Assembly: GCA_016234655.1 (NCBI GenBank)
Contig: JACRAU010000004.1
Coordinates: 124,001-188,000 of the forward strand
Length of the DNA: 64,000 nucleotides
Source: Betaproteobacteria bacterium
GTDB taxonomy: Bacteria > Pseudomonadota > Gammaproteobacteria > Burkholderiales > Thiobacillaceae
Reading direction: 5' to 3'
Of this stretch, positions 1 to 9,804 are shown piece by piece. Position 1 is the first letter of the stretch. Every line of letters starts with the position of its first letter. The position numbers were made by a program, and so were the translations under genes. Under the pieces are notes generated by a model, which was not told the DNA's origin, did no database searches, and was given only the letters and a program-made list of their open reading frames with translations.

Positions 1-147
1 TCGCCGCCGCCGGCACATACCAAAGACAGCCAGACCGATCCCGTCCTCGCCTTGGACGCGCCCGGCAATCTGCATCTGGCCTGGATCGAACGCGGCCCGG
101 ACGATTCGAGCCGGATTCGCTATCTCTTCGGCAGGCGCTTGCCCTGA
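1..147 (+). CDS. C-terminal end of an unrecognised protein (partial)
   Basis: The first frame is open from base 1 to a TGA at 145-147, giving 48 residues. The tail reads LALDAPGNLHLAWIERG and then SRIRYLF, which resembles one blade of a BNR/sialidase-like or beta-propeller repeat, where an Asp-x-x-Gly-Asn-x-x-x-x-W unit is common. The start lies outside the window, so neither length nor function can be judged. It is upstream of, and collinear with, the sigma-factor locus. Confidence 0.45.
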   Translation, partial: SPPPAHTKDSQTDPVLALDAPGNLHLAWIERGPDDSSRIRYLFGRRLP

Positions 148-443
148 CAAGCCCGGTTGGCCGCCGCGTTTTCGGCCACGCCGCCCACGATCCGTTTCAC
201 AAAATCCAAGCCTTCCCGTCTTTCAGCCAGGAATGAAAAGCACTGGAGGATGGGAAGGTACGCCCCATAAGACAATTAGGCCAAGGGCAAGGACAAGGAC
301 AAGGTCCGCCCCAGCCTAGGACAGGTTTCACCTCTCCCCGCCGCATCTTCCCCATTGACCGCCTCATTGACCTGGTCATGGGACTGCATGGCTTTTCATC
401 CCGAACAAACCGATGGAACAACAAAACAAAGCGGGAGGGAAAG
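148..443. other. Intergenic region before the sigma factor
   Basis: No credible gene. The only structure seen is a short purine-rich stretch of AAGGACA-type tandem units around 282-302. A promoter for the sigma-factor operon probably lies here, but no confident -10/-35 pair was found. Confidence 0.4.
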
Positions 444-1067
444 ATGGACACCGAAGGCTTCGGTAGCCCGGTTCAGCACGGCGACGACGAGCCCTATCAA
501 CTCGATCGCGCCGGCGCAGAACATAGCGCGCAGACCTTGATGCTGGACTATCAGGGCTATCTCAGGGGGCGATGCCGGATTTTGCTGCGCGGCAATCGAG
601 ACGATGCGAACGACCTGTTCAGCCAGGTCATGCTCAAGGTCTGCACCGAGCCGCCGGGGCGCCTGCGCGACATCCGCCACCTGGGCGGCTGGCTCAACAG
701 GATCGCCTACAACCAGTTCATCGACGATCAGCGCGAACGCCAGGCCCAAGAGCGGCGCGACGACGGTCTCGGTTATCTCTACGAGACCATAGGACATCAG
801 TCCCCGTCGCCCGAACAAGAATTCCTGAACAGCGAACTGGATCGCCATATCCGCTCGGCCTTCGCATTGCTGCCCGAGCGTCTGCGCCAGGCCGCGCACA
901 TGCGCTTCTACGATGGCGCGCCCTACGAGGAAATCGCGGATGCCTTGGCCATCAGCCAGGCCAACGCCCGCAAGCGCATCCAAGAGGCCAGAAAGGTACT
1001 GGCGGCCCATTTGCGCGGCTACCTCGACGGCCACGGCGGGCGACAGGCCCGCACCGGCACCGAATAA
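444..1067 (+). CDS. ECF-type RNA polymerase sigma factor
   Basis: This is a 207-residue protein with the two domains of an extracytoplasmic-function sigma factor. The region 2 helix includes [13 protein letters not shown] and [18 protein letters not shown] (residues about 50-105). Region 4 includes [14 protein letters not shown] and a helix-turn-helix, [20 protein letters not shown] (about 140-190). The ATG at 444 was chosen over the upstream in-frame ATG at 378 because GGGAGGG lies 5 bases before it. No anti-sigma factor is adjacent; the next gene starts 28 bases downstream and is a giant orphan protein. The factor plausibly directs transcription of this locus, which is inference from position. 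Confidence 0.88.
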   Translation: MDTEGFGSPVQHGDDEPYQLDRAGAEHSAQTLMLDYQGYLRGRCRILLRGNRDDANDLFSQVMLKVCTEPPGRLRDIRHLGGWLNRIAYNQFIDDQRERQAQERRDDGLGYLYETIGHQSPSPEQEFLNSELDRHIRSAFALLPERLRQAAHMRFYDGAPYEEIADALAISQANARKRIQEARKVLAAHLRGYLDGHGGRQARTGTE

Positions 1068-1095
1068 GCATCACCATGCCAGCAAGGGAGGCACC

Positions 1096-4000
1096 ATGAG
1101 CGAAACGGACACGGCAAGACCGGACGGTGGCCGCCAAGGCGCCGACACCTTGGGCGACCTGCAAATCGCGTGGCAGGCCAGGCGGCGGCCGTCGTCCGGC
1201 TGGCACGTGCACTGCACGCTCAGGCTTGGCGCGGACAGCGCCGAGGTCGAGCTGTCCGACGACGCGCCCAGACAGGACTTCGATTTGCACGGCGAGGGCC
1301 AACATGCCTGGGGCGTCGTGAAGCTCGGCTCGGAGGGGCACGCCACCATCCTGTCCATCGACTACCACGAAGGCGATCTGGTCGAGCAGGCCTCGACCTT
1401 GTGCACCTGGCGCGTCTGCCGGGCCTGCGACCATGTCCCGCCGAGCCATGGCAGCAGCTTCCTCGGCAACGGCGGCTGGCTGAAGGTGAATTGGACCGTC
1501 ACCGGCTCGCAGGACGCCTGCCAGAAGATCGATCTTCGGCTGGAGGCCGACGGCGTGCCCATCGGCCGCTCGGCGCTGACGCCGCAACACCCGGAGTGGC
1601 GCCAGACCGTTCGGCAGGGCGGCGGCTATGCCGAGCTGAGCTTCGTCGAGCGATTCCGTTCCGATGGCCGCATCGTGGTCGAAACCACGCTGTACCATGC
1701 CCAGTCGCCCGGCCGGCACGCGCGGCTGGCCGTGCTACCGGGCGGCAGCCCGATACCGCCGCAACCGCAACCCAAGCCGGACATCGGCGACCGGCCCGGC
1801 GATGCCGTGGTGCTCGGTTCGCCGCGCACCTTCGCCTCGTTCTCTTATCCGCGTGCGCTACGCCCGCCCAGCCCGAACCAGTTCGCCCGCCGTTTCTTCG
1901 AGACCGACAACAATGGCGCCTTTCAAACCCAATTGGCCAACCTGCAAGCACAACAAGATCGCGCGGGCATGGTGGCCCAGGCCCAGGATTTCGTCTCGCC
2001 CAAGTCCACGGGCTACCCTGGCCAGTTCGTCGCCCGGATCGCCAGCCTGCAAGGGGCCATGGGCCGGCTGCACGGCCCGCCCGTGCGCGCCTTTCTAGCC
2101 CAGCACCCGGCCACGGCCGTCGAGTTGAATGCCGCACTGGAGCGATTGCTGGGCGAATCGGTCGAGGGCTTCCTGAACGACCCGGACTACGCCGGTGAAT
2201 TGGCGCGCATCCAGGACAGCCTGGTCGCCCTCCAGGTGCTCGGCTCGCGCCTTAGCCGGCACCAGGCGGCCTTGATCCGGGCCTTGACGGTCTGCCATGT
2301 CGCCACCTGGCTCAATGCCTTGACCGCCGTTCAACATGGCAACACCCCGACACCCGAGCCGACACCCACACCGACACCGACACCCACGCCGACACCCACG
2401 CCGACGCCCACGCCGACGCCCACGCCGACGCCAACGCCCACGCCCACGCCGACGCCAACGCCCACGCCCACACCGACGCCCTCGCCTTTACCGATCCCCA
2501 TGGCGACGCCCGAACAGATGCGCGAGGCGCTGCAAGCGAATTCCATACTACCGGCCGACATCTTTCCGCTGCCCAAGCCGCCCGCCGCCAGCACGGTCAC
2601 CCCGCTCGGCTATGCCGACATCAAGGTCATCCGCCAGCGCCTGCAGCGCTATCGCCTGGGCGAGCTGGCCCATGTCGAAAACGTCATGCGCGGCGAGACC
2701 AAGGAGGAGGCGCAGCAACACCGCCGGCAGACGGAATCCCGGCATCACGAGATGCAGGAAAGCCAGGACAGCAGCCAGCGCAAGCTCGACTACAACGGCC
2801 ATGCGCAAGACAGCCCGATCAACGACCTCAAACGCGAATTCGACAGCCTGACCAAGACCTACGGCACCGACGGACTGACCATGACGGTCAGCGGCGGCTG
2901 GACCGACACCCTGGACGGCCCGCACGCCATCGCCTATGCCCGCGACCTGCTCGACCGCGCCGCCAGCCGCGTGGCCCGGCGCATCGGCAGCGTGCGCCGG
3001 CAACGCACGCTGGAAGAATTCAGCGAACAAAAAAGCCGCCGCTTCCAGAACGAGAACGGCAGCGGCCATCTGGTCGGGCTCTATCACTGGATCGACGAGA
3101 TCCACATCGCGCACGTCGACCATGTCGGCAGCCGGCTCATCCTGGAATGCACGCTGAGCGAGCCGGCGGCGGATTTCCTGCAACGCAGCAACGCGCTGCA
3201 CGGCATCAACCTCGACGTGCCGGTGCCGCCGTGGGAGCCGGCCAACGGCGTCGGCGCGATCACCTCGGCCAATGACATCACGCGCGCCAATTACCTGGCC
3301 TTGGCCGGCCTCTACGGCGCCGACGTGAGGCCGCCGCCGCCGAAACAGCGCATCGTCAACGCCAGCCTCGGCAGCGAGCCGCCGCACCCCGTCGCCGTGC
3401 TGACCGTGCCCGAAGGCTACCTCGCCGCCAGCGCGAACATCGCCTATGCCTGGGTCACGCCGCCGGCCAGCTCATCGGGCTCGGGCAGCGGCTCGGCGCC
3501 GCCGACGCCGACCCTCGATGTCCTGGTCGGCGATGCCGCGCTGAAGATCGACCCCGCCAGCGCCGTCAACCCCGGCACCCAGGCCATCGCCTCGCTCCAG
3601 GCCGCCGACGGCGCGGTGCCGGCCAGCGTGGTCGCCGCCGGCCTGGGCTATGCCGTGAACGTCGGCCTGGTCTGCCAATGCCCGGACGACTCGCCCCTGT
3701 ACCGGCAATGGCAAATCGACACCTACGACAAGATCATGGCCGCCTACCGCCGCCGCAAGGAGGAGACCAACCGCGTCATGGGCATGCTGGCCGAGGAATT
3801 CATCCGCCCCGGCCGCGAGGGCCGGCGCGAGACCGAGCGCGAAGCGCTGCGCCAAGGCGCCATGCAGGCCCTGATCGCGCCCTTCCTCGCGCTGGACACC
3901 AGCGCCGCCCCGCCGCCGCTGACCCCCGACCAGGTCGAGTTCGACCTGATCCCCTTCTTCCGCCAGGCCGTGGAATGGCCGGAGATGAGTTTCAGCTATC

Positions 4001-4398
4001 ACGGCCGCTATCCATCGGACACGGCGAACCCGGATTGGCTGAACATGGCGCAAACGATCGGCCAGGACGACGGCTTCCACGAATTTCTCCAGGCCGGCAC
4101 GGCCAAGCTGCTGTTGCCGGTCGGCCCCGGCTACATCCTGCCCATGCTCTACTACCTCGCCGCCAACGGCTTTTTCTGGTTCGGCGAGCCCGATCTCTGC
4201 CCGGTGTTCGAGCGCGACCTTTGGCTGGCCAACGAATGGAAGACGCTCCGGCACAAACCGGCTCCCCTTGGCCCGATGGAGAGTTGGGAGGTCGAGGTCG
4301 CCACCTCCATGCTGATGCTGCGGCAAGACGACGCCTCGACCCTGTTCGGCGCGGGACCGAATGGCGGTGCCCTGAAAGCGGACGACGATGCCGCCTGA
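1096..4398 (+). CDS. Large orphan protein with Pro-Thr linker (1100 aa)
   Basis: I do not recognise this protein. It has no signal peptide and no transmembrane segment. The N-terminal ~240 residues look beta-rich. Residues about 250-410 are helical. A (PT)n linker spans about 417-465. A charged segment containing [20 protein letters not shown] (about 521-540) and a likely coiled coil follow, then a Ser-Gly linker near residues 793-800 and a C-terminal helical domain. The start is the ATG at 1096 after AGGGAGGC; longer upstream readings overlap the sigma gene. The 3' end overlaps the tail-collar gene by 11 bases, so the two are probably translationally coupled. The size, linkers and collar-domain partner suggest a structural or surface component, but no enzyme motif was seen. 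Confidence 0.8.
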   Translation: MSETDTARPDGGRQGADTLGDLQIAWQARRRPSSGWHVHCTLRLGADSAEVELSDDAPRQDFDLHGEGQHAWGVVKLGSEGHATILSIDYHEGDLVEQASTLCTWRVCRACDHVPPSHGSSFLGNGGWLKVNWTVTGSQDACQKIDLRLEADGVPIGRSALTPQHPEWRQTVRQGGGYAELSFVERFRSDGRIVVETTLYHAQSPGRHARLAVLPGGSPIPPQPQPKPDIGDRPGDAVVLGSPRTFASFSYPRALRPPSPNQFARRFFETDNNGAFQTQLANLQAQQDRAGMVAQAQDFVSPKSTGYPGQFVARIASLQGAMGRLHGPPVRAFLAQHPATAVELNAALERLLGESVEGFLNDPDYAGELARIQDSLVALQVLGSRLSRHQAALIRALTVCHVATWLNALTAVQHGNTPTPEPTPTPTPTPTPTPTPTPTPTPTPTPTPTPTPTPTPTPTPTPSPLPIPMATPEQMREALQANSILPADIFPLPKPPAASTVTPLGYADIKVIRQRLQRYRLGELAHVENVMRGETKEEAQQHRRQTESRHHEMQESQDSSQRKLDYNGHAQDSPINDLKREFDSLTKTYGTDGLTMTVSGGWTDTLDGPHAIAYARDLLDRAASRVARRIGSVRRQRTLEEFSEQKSRRFQNENGSGHLVGLYHWIDEIHIAHVDHVGSRLILECTLSEPAADFLQRSNALHGINLDVPVPPWEPANGVGAITSANDITRANYLALAGLYGADVRPPPPKQRIVNASLGSEPPHPVAVLTVPEGYLAASANIAYAWVTPPASSSGSGSGSAPPTPTLDVLVGDAALKIDPASAVNPGTQAIASLQAADGAVPASVVAAGLGYAVNVGLVCQCPDDSPLYRQWQIDTYDKIMAAYRRRKEETNRVMGMLAEEFIRPGREGRRETEREALRQGAMQALIAPFLALDTSAAPPPLTPDQVEFDLIPFFRQAVEWPEMSFSYHGRYPSDTANPDWLNMAQTIGQDDGFHEFLQAGTAKLLLPVGPGYILPMLYYLAANGFFWFGEPDLCPVFERDLWLANEWKTLRHKPAPLGPMESWEVEVATSMLMLRQDDASTLFGAGPNGGALKADDDAA
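2344..2490 (+). repeat. Hexanucleotide array encoding a Pro-Thr linker
   Basis: About 147 bases of ACGCCC / ACGCCG / ACACCG hexamers encode alternating Thr-Pro. Units are in frame, so gain or loss of whole hexamers would change linker length without breaking the gene. The nearly pure tandem DNA suggests slippage-driven variation between strains. Confidence 0.85.
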
Positions 4399-5059
4399 CG
4401 CCCTGCCGGTCGGCGCCATCGTCCCTTACGCCGGGCCGATCGACAACCCGAACAATCCCAACGGCGCCAGCGCCTACCCGGCCTACGGCTCGAAGGCCTA
4501 CAACCTCTATCTGGAACAGCACGGCTGGCTGGTCTGCGACGGCCGCACGTTGCTGGTGGCGCAATATCCCGAGTTGTTCCGCGCCATCGGCTTCATCCAC
4601 GGCCAGGCCGGGCCGGGCAAATTCATGCTGCCCGACTACCGGGGCCGCGTGTTGCGCGGCGTGAACCTCGACGCCCAAGGCCCGGACGGGCTGCCGCGCG
4701 ACCCGCAGGACACCGAGCGCACCGCCTCGAACACCGGCGGCTGGAGCGGCAACCAGGTCGGCTCGGTGCAGGACGATGCCTTCCAGGCGCACGAGCACCT
4801 CTACCAGAAGGCCATCGCGCTCAAACCGCTGGGCTATTCGGGCAGCGGCGCCTTCACCGACTACGCGACGCCCGAGCCGCAGACCGACGGCGCCGTCATG
4901 CCGACGGGATACAACCCCACCATCACCATCCGCCAAGCGCCGGAGACGCGGGTCAAGAACGCCTACGTCAACTTCATCATCAAATACAGCCAACGGCCGC
5001 GCCTGTTCGGCCCGCTGCTGGATGACGCGTTCGCGCAATTCGGCGGCTTCGATTTTTGA
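4388..5059 (+). CDS. Phage tail-collar domain protein (microcystin-dependent-protein-like)
   Basis: This 223-residue protein has the hallmarks of a tail-collar domain: VGAIVPYAG near the start, then [19 protein letters not shown] (about 46-64), then [11 protein letters not shown] (about 81-91), and a later FQAHEHLY segment resembling the usual GG-x(n)-HxH turn. In phages this fold sits at the tail fibre or baseplate; stand-alone bacterial copies (MdpB-like) are mostly uncharacterised. It overlaps the large upstream gene by 11 bases. No capsid, tail tube, sheath or terminase gene is nearby, so it is not part of an evident prophage. A role in a surface or secreted assembly is inference. Confidence 0.8.
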   Translation: MPPDALPVGAIVPYAGPIDNPNNPNGASAYPAYGSKAYNLYLEQHGWLVCDGRTLLVAQYPELFRAIGFIHGQAGPGKFMLPDYRGRVLRGVNLDAQGPDGLPRDPQDTERTASNTGGWSGNQVGSVQDDAFQAHEHLYQKAIALKPLGYSGSGAFTDYATPEPQTDGAVMPTGYNPTITIRQAPETRVKNAYVNFIIKYSQRPRLFGPLLDDAFAQFGGFDF

Positions 5060-5178
5060 TGCCGCGCCCGATCGTTTTTTTCACATCCATTCGCCACGCC
5101 GCGTCTTACCCGCGACAGACATAAGGAACGGCGGGCCGACACCGGCAAGCGCCATGGAAAAACACGAAAGGGATGACG

Positions 5179-5958
5179 ATGGGGATGTACTTCACACTGG
5201 TCAACATCAACGCGAACACGGCAACCGCCGTGCTGGCGAAAAACCTGTTGGACATGGCGCCGACCCGCGCTTGCGGTGCGCCCGAACCCACCCCGGCGCC
5301 GACACCGACGCCCGAGCCTACTCCGACACCGACGCCCGAACCCACCCCGGCGCCGACGCCCGAACCTACTCCGGCACCGACACCCGAGCCCACTCCGGCA
5401 CCGGCGCCCGGCCCGTGCTTCGTCTACGCCCCGTGGCAATTCCTGAATCCGTCCTTCGGCGCGAAGGAGCTGTTTCCCTACAGCGACAACTTGTCCGTGG
5501 TGATCGAGAAGGCCACGCCGGGCGGCACCATTTCGAGCAAGCGCACGCCGGTCCATCCCGGCACCAGCTATATGGTGGTGGTCGGCGAGAACGACATCCA
5601 GCTCGTGACCTATCGCCCGAACGGCCAGGCCTATGTCGAGATCATCACGCCGACCCCGTCGGTCGATCCCTTCACCCTCGACCTCGACTGGTACGTCGGC
5701 GATGCCATGGCCGGCATCACGCAAAACGTCGGCCCGGACACCAGCGCATTTTTCCAGCCCGGCAACGCGCTGCTGTTCATGCCCGTGCCCGCCAACAACC
5801 GCAACGCGACCTACCCGCCGGACGCCATCGGCTCGGCCACGGCCTATCCGATACCGAGCAACGTCACCAAGGTCGGCGTCATCCTGCAAGCCGATCTCGC
5901 CACCGGCGCGCTCGGTTACACCTTCGACCCGCCCGAGCTACCGTCCGGCCAAGACTGA
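5179..5958 (+). CDS. Orphan protein with Pro-Thr-Glu linker
   Basis: About 259 residues. A short N-terminal beta-like segment ([20 protein letters not shown]) is followed by a [12 protein letters not shown] linker at about 35-78 and a C-terminal domain of about 180 residues. The C-terminal domain contains [16 protein letters not shown] and [14 protein letters not shown]. These resemble the WYVNDKPVVTMP and FEYEPNFYFMVASP blocks of the three ~207-residue paralogues nearby, so it may be a distant fourth member with a linker inserted. The ATG at 5179 is spaced best from AAAGGG; the ATG at 5173 is also possible. No signal peptide or catalytic motif was seen. Confidence 0.7.
   Translation: MGMYFTLVNINANTATAVLAKNLLDMAPTRACGAPEPTPAPTPTPEPTPTPTPEPTPAPTPEPTPAPTPEPTPAPAPGPCFVYAPWQFLNPSFGAKELFPYSDNLSVVIEKATPGGTISSKRTPVHPGTSYMVVVGENDIQLVTYRPNGQAYVEIITPTPSVDPFTLDLDWYVGDAMAGITQNVGPDTSAFFQPGNALLFMPVPANNRNATYPPDAIGSATAYPIPSNVTKVGVILQADLATGALGYTFDPPELPSGQD
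5281..5412 (+). repeat. Tandem repeat encoding PEPTPAPT units
   Basis: Imperfect units of about 24 bases (CCCGAACCTACTCCGGCACC and variants) encode Pro-Glu-Pro-Thr-Pro-Ala-Pro-Thr. It is in frame with the surrounding gene, and is more degenerate than the Pro-Thr array at 2344-2490. Confidence 0.8.
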
Positions 5959-6060
5959 AGGGCACCGCGTTTTACCCGGCGCCGGGAGAGATCGCGGACT
6001 CGGCTTCCAGCGCCGGACTTTTTCCCGAGAGTCCTAAAATATTCAACCTAGGAGCAAGCA

Positions 6061-6684
6061 ATGGCTACTCAATTCAATGTCACCATGGACGTGCAGGACA
6101 TGCAGGGCAAGACCGTCCTGGTCTTCCTGAAACCGCAGAACCCGCAACGCAATTACATGATCCACGCCTGGCAGGTGCTTACCGGCTCGGCCGGCGCGAC
6201 CGAATCGTTCATGTACGAGGCGATCATCGCCACCGACGTGACCAGCACCGGCGTCAACAACAACACCATCGTCTCCGGCCGGCAGACCATCCAGCCGGGC
6301 CAGTTGTTGTCGGCGGTCAGCCCCAACAGCCTGTCGCCGATGTTGCAGCAGGCCCCCACCTCGCTGGCCCAGTCTAAGTTGACGCCCTCCCAGTGCGGCG
6401 TGATCAACCAGACCAATCCGTTCATCCAGTTCAACAGCAACTGGTATGTCAACGACAAGCCGGTGGTGACCATGCCCTACGTCGACGCCAACATGACCGT
6501 GAGCTTCGAATACGAGCCCAACTTCTACTTCATGGTGGCCTCGCCGCCCCTGGTCGGTCAGACCTACATCGTGCAGAACTTCTCGGACATGACCCGCTAC
6601 GTGATGCCGATCACCGCCACCGAGGTGGACGTGAGCCTGACCAAGGACCAGGGCCTCTGGACCTTCGGCTTCGACGCGAAGTAA
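6061..6684 (+). CDS. Orphan paralogue family protein, copy A
   Basis: This is a 207-residue protein starting at an ATG preceded by AGGAGC. No signal peptide or membrane segment is visible. It looks all-beta, with blocks QDMQGKTVLVFLKPQNPQRN, HAWQVLTGSAGATE, NSNWYVNDKPVVTMPYV and FEYEPNFYFMVASPP. It is close to copy C (10832-11452), with long identical DNA stretches, and more distant from copy B next door. I do not know the family. Repeated copies within one locus suggest a subunit of an assembly or a set of diversified binding proteins; both are inference. Confidence 0.8.
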   Translation: MATQFNVTMDVQDMQGKTVLVFLKPQNPQRNYMIHAWQVLTGSAGATESFMYEAIIATDVTSTGVNNNTIVSGRQTIQPGQLLSAVSPNSLSPMLQQAPTSLAQSKLTPSQCGVINQTNPFIQFNSNWYVNDKPVVTMPYVDANMTVSFEYEPNFYFMVASPPLVGQTYIVQNFSDMTRYVMPITATEVDVSLTKDQGLWTFGFDAK

Positions 6685-6749
6685 GCAATCCGCCGGCGGC
6701 GCGGCCCACGGCCGTGCCGCCCGGCAGTTTCCGACGATAGGCAGGCATC

Positions 6750-7382
6750 ATGATCAAATGCAGCGTTCATTCCGATGTCACCGATATGCACGGCAAGCGG
6801 GTGCTGGTGTTTCTCCGGCCGCAACATCCACGAATCGACTATCTCGTCCACGCCTGGCAAGACCTGGAAATCTCCTCCGGCGCCACGGCCTATTTCTATT
6901 TCGACGACGCGGTCAGCGCGCGCTTGCTGACGCAGGGCAAGCGAGGCGACAACCCAACCTGCTCCGCCGAACAGGCCATCCAGCCCGGCCAGCTCTTCCT
7001 GGCCCAGCGCCCGGACGGCCTATCGCCGACACTGAACCCGGCGCCGACCGGCATGGCGATCGAACGGCTGACGCCGCAGCAAGCCGGCATCTACAACCAG
7101 ACCTACCCCTATACCAGCATCGATTGCATCTGGTGCGTGAGCGGCAGCCCCGTCGTCACCATGCCTTATCTCGATTGGGGCATGACCTGTACCTTCGAGT
7201 ACGTGCCGGTGTTCTATTTCATGGTTGCTTCTCCGCTCATCAGCGGAGAAAATTTCACCGTGCAGGCCTTCACCGACATGACCCCCTATCCGGTAAGCCC
7301 TAGCATCTCGACGCTCGATGTCGAGATCACCCGCGACAAGGGCCGTTGGATGTTCAATTTCATCACCGACGCGGACGATTGA
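6750..7382 (+). CDS. Orphan paralogue family protein, copy B
   Basis: This 210-residue protein is homologous along its whole length to copies A and C, but diverged. It shares TDMHGKRVLVFLRPQHPR, YLVHAWQDLEISSGATAYF, LTPQQAGIYNQT and VTMPYLDWGMTCTFEYVPVF. It lies 65 bases after copy A with its own ribosome site (AGGCAGG). It carries two Cys (C133, C152 region) that copy A lacks. It has no export signal. Function is unknown; tandem placement points to old duplication followed by divergence. Confidence 0.8.
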   Translation: MIKCSVHSDVTDMHGKRVLVFLRPQHPRIDYLVHAWQDLEISSGATAYFYFDDAVSARLLTQGKRGDNPTCSAEQAIQPGQLFLAQRPDGLSPTLNPAPTGMAIERLTPQQAGIYNQTYPYTSIDCIWCVSGSPVVTMPYLDWGMTCTFEYVPVFYFMVASPLISGENFTVQAFTDMTPYPVSPSISTLDVEITRDKGRWMFNFITDADD

Positions 7383-7412
7383 GTCGGCGCCGATAGCTAT
7401 CAGGAGGCACCC

Positions 7413-7934
7413 ATGCACAAGCACCTATCCACCCTGCTGTTCGCCCTCGCCATCGCCACCGCCGCCTTCGGCGCCAGCGCCGATTGCGCCGACCCCAACT
7501 TCGATTGGAGCGCGACCAACCCCCCGGTCAACGTGCGTCATGTCTTTTGCGGCGCGTTCAACGCACAGGGCCGGCCGACCGGCCTGCATTCCATGGCCAT
7601 CGTCAATACCTCGGCCATCATTCTCGGCGTGAACAACCCGGCCAATCCGCGCAACGGCGTCTACGACGCCACGGTGGCTTTCACCAACAACGGCGTGCGA
7701 AGCCAGAAGATGTCGACCTTCTTCCCCAATGCCTGTAGCCAAGGGCAGATCACCGCCTCCATCGTCTACGCCGCCAACAACCAGACCGGCCCGGCCCAGC
7801 CTTGGGGCGTGCTCGGCCCTTCCGCGCCGCAGAACGGCGGCAACGCCTATTGCCTGGGCAGCAACGGCCAGCCGATCGTCATCCGCATGGGGCTGCTCAA
7901 CGACGGCCGGGTCAACACCGCGTTCCCGAACTGA
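7413..7934 (+). CDS. Secreted EndoU-type ribonuclease toxin
   Basis: This 173-residue protein has a clear Sec signal peptide (MHKHLSTLLFALAIATAAFG, cleavage after about ASA-23). The mature part fits the bacterial EndoU fold found at the C-terminus of CdiA toxins: VRHVFCGAF with His43, GRPTGLHS with His59, a GVYDATVAF strand, then the characteristic KMSTFFP block (Lys99, Ser101, Thr102) and a terminal RVNTAFPN. Four Cys in the mature chain would suit disulfides outside the cytoplasm. EndoU enzymes cleave RNA, often tRNA. Here the domain stands alone rather than on a filament protein, directly upstream of a putative immunity gene. A strong ribosome site, AGGAGGC, sets the start. Confidence 0.75.
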   Translation: MHKHLSTLLFALAIATAAFGASADCADPNFDWSATNPPVNVRHVFCGAFNAQGRPTGLHSMAIVNTSAIILGVNNPANPRNGVYDATVAFTNNGVRSQKMSTFFPNACSQGQITASIVYAANNQTGPAQPWGVLGPSAPQNGGNAYCLGSNGQPIVIRMGLLNDGRVNTAFPN

Positions 7935-7951
7935 ACCCCGGTCTAAAACCC

Positions 7952-8278
7952 TTGGGCAAACGTTACACCCTTTATCGCGACGCGACGGGCCGCCTCCGCG
8001 CGGAGGCGGCCCCCGCCGGCAACCCCGTCGTCGCGGACTTTCTGTTCACCGATGTCCGCGAGGACAAAGGCCGTTGCGATACCCTGCTGGACATGATCGA
8101 GCGCACCCGGGCCGGCGCCGATGAGGCACTGGAAGCCGTGGGCAATCTCTACGTCCTGATCCTGCACAAGGACGGCGCCCGCATCGAGAATCTCTACGAC
8201 GGCCAGGCCCCGTCGGCCGAAATCTCCCTCGACGAACTCGCCGCGCTGCTGAACGACTGGCGGCGGCAACTGGCCTAG
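7952..8278 (+). CDS. YacL/UPF0231-like protein, putative EndoU immunity
   Basis: This is a 108-residue cytosolic protein. The layout matches the YacL (UPF0231) family: YTLYRDATGRLRAE near the start, then NPVVADFLFTDV, then GNLYVLILHKDGARI and a C-terminal helix ELAALLNDWRRQL. The TTG at 7952 is chosen because it puts the YTLYRDATG block four residues from the start, as in YacL. The only other in-frame start, TTG 7802, lies deep in the EndoU gene. It begins 17 bases after the EndoU stop. Position next to a toxin gene suggests an immunity protein; that role is inference and no experimental YacL immunity is claimed. Confidence 0.6.
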   Translation: MGKRYTLYRDATGRLRAEAAPAGNPVVADFLFTDVREDKGRCDTLLDMIERTRAGADEALEAVGNLYVLILHKDGARIENLYDGQAPSAEISLDELAALLNDWRRQLA

Positions 8279-8440
8279 CCGCGCCCTGCCGCGCCGGCAG
8301 AGGACCCCCGCGTGGCGTGGCGGCCCGCAACCTCCTCACATCCCTGGCGATTGAACGTCATACGAGGCCGGATTCTTCTGGCGCGCAATCGATGCATTCC
8401 AAGCGCATCGTTCGTCAATCCCATAGTTAGGAGGTACCCC

Positions 8441-8926
8441 ATGCGACTTCACGCATTCAAGCAAGTCTCTCTCATTGCCGCACTGGTGCTCGGCATCGCC
8501 GGCCTGTCGATATCGAGCCTGGCCTCGGCGGATGTCACGATCTACCGTGGCATCGACAACAAGAACGCGACCTATGCCAAGGTGGCCGATGCCCAGTGGC
8601 GCATCGACGACGACGGCATGTCGACGTTCGAACTGGACCAGCTGCCCAACAACAAGCCCTGCATGGCTGCCTTCCGCGTCATCGGCCCGGACTCACAGCC
8701 CAACGAAGGCGATCACGGCATCATCGGCGGCTTCTATCCCTATTGGGCCGTCTACACCCCCAGCCACGGCGGTCTGGGCCATTGGAGCGTACAGCGCGAG
8801 ATAGACCCGCCTGCCCAACAAGCCGAGATCACCGCCTACGTCATTCAGAACCAAGCCACGGCGAAGAACCCCCATTACGCGGGCAGCACGAAATCGAAGT
8901 GCGATACGCCGAGCAGCGCCAACTGA
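8441..8926 (+). CDS. Secreted protein of unknown function
   Basis: This 161-residue protein has a Sec signal peptide (basic start MRLHAFK, hydrophobic core to about residue 30, cleavage near LASA-D). The mature chain contains TIYRGIDNKNATYAKVADAQ, then GIIGGFYPYWAVYTPSHGG, and two Cys. I do not recognise the family. The start has an AGGAGG ribosome site 7 bases upstream. It follows the EndoU/YacL pair by 162 bases and opens a run of three exported proteins. Confidence 0.7.
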   Translation: MRLHAFKQVSLIAALVLGIAGLSISSLASADVTIYRGIDNKNATYAKVADAQWRIDDDGMSTFELDQLPNNKPCMAAFRVIGPDSQPNEGDHGIIGGFYPYWAVYTPSHGGLGHWSVQREIDPPAQQAEITAYVIQNQATAKNPHYAGSTKSKCDTPSSAN

Positions 8927-9111
8927 GGCAGTGGATGGGCGGGCATGCCGTCGCCGCAGCCTGCGGAACGGACACAAGCAAGCGATCGCTCGGCGACAAG
9001 AAGCAAAGCCGATCACATATCTGCCGGCCCGCCCGTCTTTCCTCGGACATGAGGCCTGTCGCTCGGATAGAGAATTTCCGCCGCACCGATAATCCTGATT
9101 GGAGACTCAAT

Positions 9112-9765
9112 ATGCATACAAGACTAGCCGTGCCGCTCATCATCGGCACACTCGCCCTCGCCACGCCGGCGTTCGCCACCGGCTATGAAGGCTATGCCGA
9201 CCTGCTCGCCGACGCGCCGTGGTTCGACGGCGCCCGCTCCACCATCGATTACCAGGCGACCATCGTCGTCGAAGATGTCGCCGTCTGGTCCGGTATCGAC
9301 AACAACGAGGCCGACGGCCTGATGTGGATACAAGGCGGCTGGGGCCGGCGCGCCGGCGAAGACGCCAAGATTTATTGGGAATACACCGACGAGGACGGCA
9401 CCTATCGAATCGGTTACGACCAGGCCCCAGGCGCCTCGGAGGCCTACGAGCAAAGCCGCAATGGGGTCAACGTCGAATGGAAGCACGGCGCCACGATCTA
9501 TAAGACCGAGGCCTGGAACAAGTTCGATGCCATCGAATTCCGCAAGGTGCAGTACGGCGCGGAGATGGCGAATCCTCCCGACGATCACACCCCCGGCACC
9601 GCCGGAAACAAGAACAAATGCGTCGCCTCGGCTGCCCGTAAGGCGGGTGGCGCCTTCGCCTTCACCGGCTTGGCCTACGAGCTGAGCGACGCCGCTAGCG
9701 GCAACGTCGAAAAATACGGCGATGCCGACAGCGGCAATTTCCGCACCTGGGACAGCCGTAACTGA
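9112..9765 (+). CDS. Secreted protein of unknown function
   Basis: This 217-residue protein has a signal peptide (MHTRLAVPLIIGTLALATP, cleavage after about AFA-22). The mature chain is acidic and aromatic-rich, with DVAVWSGIDNNEADGLMWIQ and KIYWEYTDEDGTYRIGYDQ. Beta structure is likely. Upstream, TTGGAGACTC provides a weak ribosome site. No known domain is recognised. The SGIDNN and RGIDNK phrases shared with the preceding secreted protein hint at a distant relationship. Confidence 0.7.
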   Translation: MHTRLAVPLIIGTLALATPAFATGYEGYADLLADAPWFDGARSTIDYQATIVVEDVAVWSGIDNNEADGLMWIQGGWGRRAGEDAKIYWEYTDEDGTYRIGYDQAPGASEAYEQSRNGVNVEWKHGATIYKTEAWNKFDAIEFRKVQYGAEMANPPDDHTPGTAGNKNKCVASAARKAGGAFAFTGLAYELSDAASGNVEKYGDADSGNFRTWDSRN

Positions 9766-9804
9766 TCGCCTGCCGATCCGTCGAATATTGAAAGGATTTT
9801 CCCC

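Noticed and set aside
913..1095. Extended N-terminus for the 1100-residue protein
   Set aside because: The extension lies inside the sigma-factor gene in another frame. The ATG at 1096 has a proper ribosome site.
2331..2600. Minus-strand Gly-Val repeat protein
   Set aside because: It is the complement of the Pro-Thr hexamer array; the plus-strand frame continues an 1100-residue gene.
2548..3387. Long minus-strand frame within the giant gene
   Set aside because: Antisense of a high-GC gene with no ribosome site and no known motif; typical third-position bias shadow.
2344..5412. CRISPR-like arrays
   Set aside because: The only repeated tracts are in-frame Pro-Thr linker codons without spacers. 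No cas gene is present.
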